34,345 nucleotides of DNA, taken from an uncultured Clostridia bacterium (GTDB taxonomy: Bacteria > Bacillota_A > Clostridia > TANB77 > CAG-508). Made by a program: the position numbers and the translations under genes. The notes beneath the pieces were generated by a model that worked only from the letters and a program-made list of their open reading frames with translations, did no database searches and was not told where the DNA came from. Below, in pieces: positions 33,764 to 34,345 of this stretch (position 1 is its first letter; each line of letters starts with the position of its first letter). Where the stretch lies: assembly GCA_944393295.1 (NCBI GenBank), contig CALXZR010000086.1:1-34345 (forward strand). The letters are read 5' to 3'.

Positions 33764-34054
33764 CAGAGATGGAGAATAGAAAATGAAGGATTTAATATAC
33801 AGAAAAATGGAACATTTGATATAGAACATGTATATTCACAAAATTACAATGCAATAAAAGCACATTACTTTTTTATACAATTTGCACATACAATAAGGCA
33901 ATTACTAGAAAAAGGTATAAAATATATAATTGAATTAAAGATAAGCAAAAAAGAAGTAAGTGCCCTCTTAACACAAGCACTTACTCATACAATAGCAAAC
34001 CTAACTGAAAATAATAAAATACAGTTAAGATTTGTTCTTAAATTAAGTATATAA
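33764..34054 (+). pseudogene. C-terminal remnant of a transposase-like protein
   Basis: An open frame of 96 codons without a start codon begins directly after an in-frame TAG. It reads QRWRIENEGFNIQKNGTFDI, then EHVYSQNYNAIKAHYFFIQF and AHTIRQLLEKG, and runs to TAA at 34052. The RWxIENEGFNxQKNG pattern followed by an AxKxHY-xxQIAH-type helix is typical of the C-terminal end of DDE transposases common in Clostridia. The catalytic core and N-terminus are missing, and no terminal repeats were found. It is a decayed insertion sequence rather than an active one. Family placement is from memory of the motif. Confidence 0.6.
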
Positions 34055-34080
34055 TAAAAATAAAATAAATCAATAGAAAT

Positions 34081-34103
34081 CTCAAAAAAATATATTTTTT
34101 GAG
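34081..34103. terminator. A/T hairpin after the transposase remnant
   Basis: CTCAAAAAA (34081-34089) and TTTTTTGAG (34095-34103) pair over 9 bp with a 5-nt loop. It may be an old terminator of the insertion sequence. No extra T run follows. Confidence 0.35.
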
Positions 34104-34172
34104 GTAAGGATTTTATGTAAAAATTACAGAAGATACTCTAAAAAAATTCTTAAAAATCTTAGAAATTAAGAA

Positions 34173-34215
34173 TAATGAGAAATAATTTAAAAAACTTAAA
34201 ATTTATTCCTCATTA
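34173..34215. repeat. Imperfect long inverted repeat
   Basis: TAATGAG (34173-34179) and CTCATTA (34209-34215), with partial pairing of the A/T stretches inside, followed by CTGACTTTTT. Possible weak terminator before the last gene. Confidence 0.35.
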
Positions 34216-34255
34216 CTGACTTTTTAGTAAATATTATTACTAAAGCAAAAAAATG

Positions 34256-34284
34256 TTTACATAATATTAAAATTGTGTTATAAT
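34256..34284 (+). promoter_or_regulatory. Promoter of the gene at the right edge
   Basis: TTTACA (34256-34261), 17 bp, TATAAT (34279-34284), with a leader of about 22 nt, AGAGG and then the ATG at 34313. Confidence 0.7.
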
Positions 34285-34312
34285 CAAATTAAATTTTTAG
34301 AAGAGGTAAAAA

Positions 34313-34345
34313 ATGTTAATTACAAGTAAAGATAATGATTTTATT
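34313..34345 (+). CDS. Start of a probable TrmH/SpoU-type RNA methyltransferase (cut by window)
   Basis: Only 11 codons are visible (MLITSKDNDFI). AGAGG is 7 nt upstream and a good promoter precedes it, so this is a real gene start. The ITSKDN opening is typical of TrmH/RlmB-family 2'-O-ribose RNA methyltransferases, whose N-terminal substrate-binding domain begins this way. The identification rests on these few residues only. Confidence 0.45.
   Translation, partial: MLITSKDNDFI

Overview
The window is low-GC DNA (roughly a quarter G+C, AT-rich codons, strong AGGAGG-type ribosome binding sites, near-consensus sigma-A promoters). It suggests a spore-forming member of the Firmicutes/Bacillota, most likely a Clostridia-type anaerobe. 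Supporting signs are the dnaG-rpoD(sigA) order, a ClpE-like Clp ATPase, a YlbJ-type sporulation membrane protein, a BofC-type protein, a small rubredoxin, a YibE/F protein and class I prepilin-like N-termini. No rRNA, tRNA or CRISPR array was seen.

Layout: bases 1-5626 carry the replication/transcription/translation block dnaG (5' end cut off), rpoD, an unknown 168-aa gene and aspS. The aspS frame is broken by one in-frame TAA. Bases 5710-9593 hold a strongly promoted, secreted SH3b-NlpC/P60 cell-wall hydrolase and comEC. Bases 9635-15893 (minus strand) hold the most unusual part: a two-gene module present twice in tandem. Each module is a large alpha-helical-repeat protein followed by a shortened gamma-glutamyl-phosphate-reductase (ProA)-like protein lacking the catalytic-cysteine segment. 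Each module has its own perfect TTGACA-17-TATAAT promoter, and the two promoters share an identical 14-nt stretch. Bases 15994-18983 hold a BofC-like gene convergent with a zinc-finger ClpE-like ATPase. Bases 19127-21360 hold a DUF3298-like membrane-anchored protein and a YibE/F membrane protein. An HtrA protease lies on the minus strand. Next comes a plus-strand run of prepilin-like gene, rnhB, two tandem pyrimidine-nucleoside phosphorylases and an M18 aminopeptidase, then a separately promoted small rubredoxin. ylbJ (minus) and mfd (plus) are divergent. The right edge holds a small gene of clearly higher GC, a transposase C-terminal remnant and the first codons of a probable TrmH/SpoU-type RNA methyltransferase.

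How the genes fit together: most are housekeeping (replication priming, primary sigma factor, aminoacylation, transcription-coupled repair, R-loop/RNA-DNA processing, nucleoside salvage, peptide turnover) plus envelope quality control (HtrA, NlpC/P60) and sporulation. The candidate undescribed system is the duplicated helical-repeat / ProA-like pseudoenzyme pair. Its function cannot be read from sequence alone. Strong constitutive-looking promoters, paired duplication and loss of catalytic residues suggest a structural or binding role rather than an enzymatic one.
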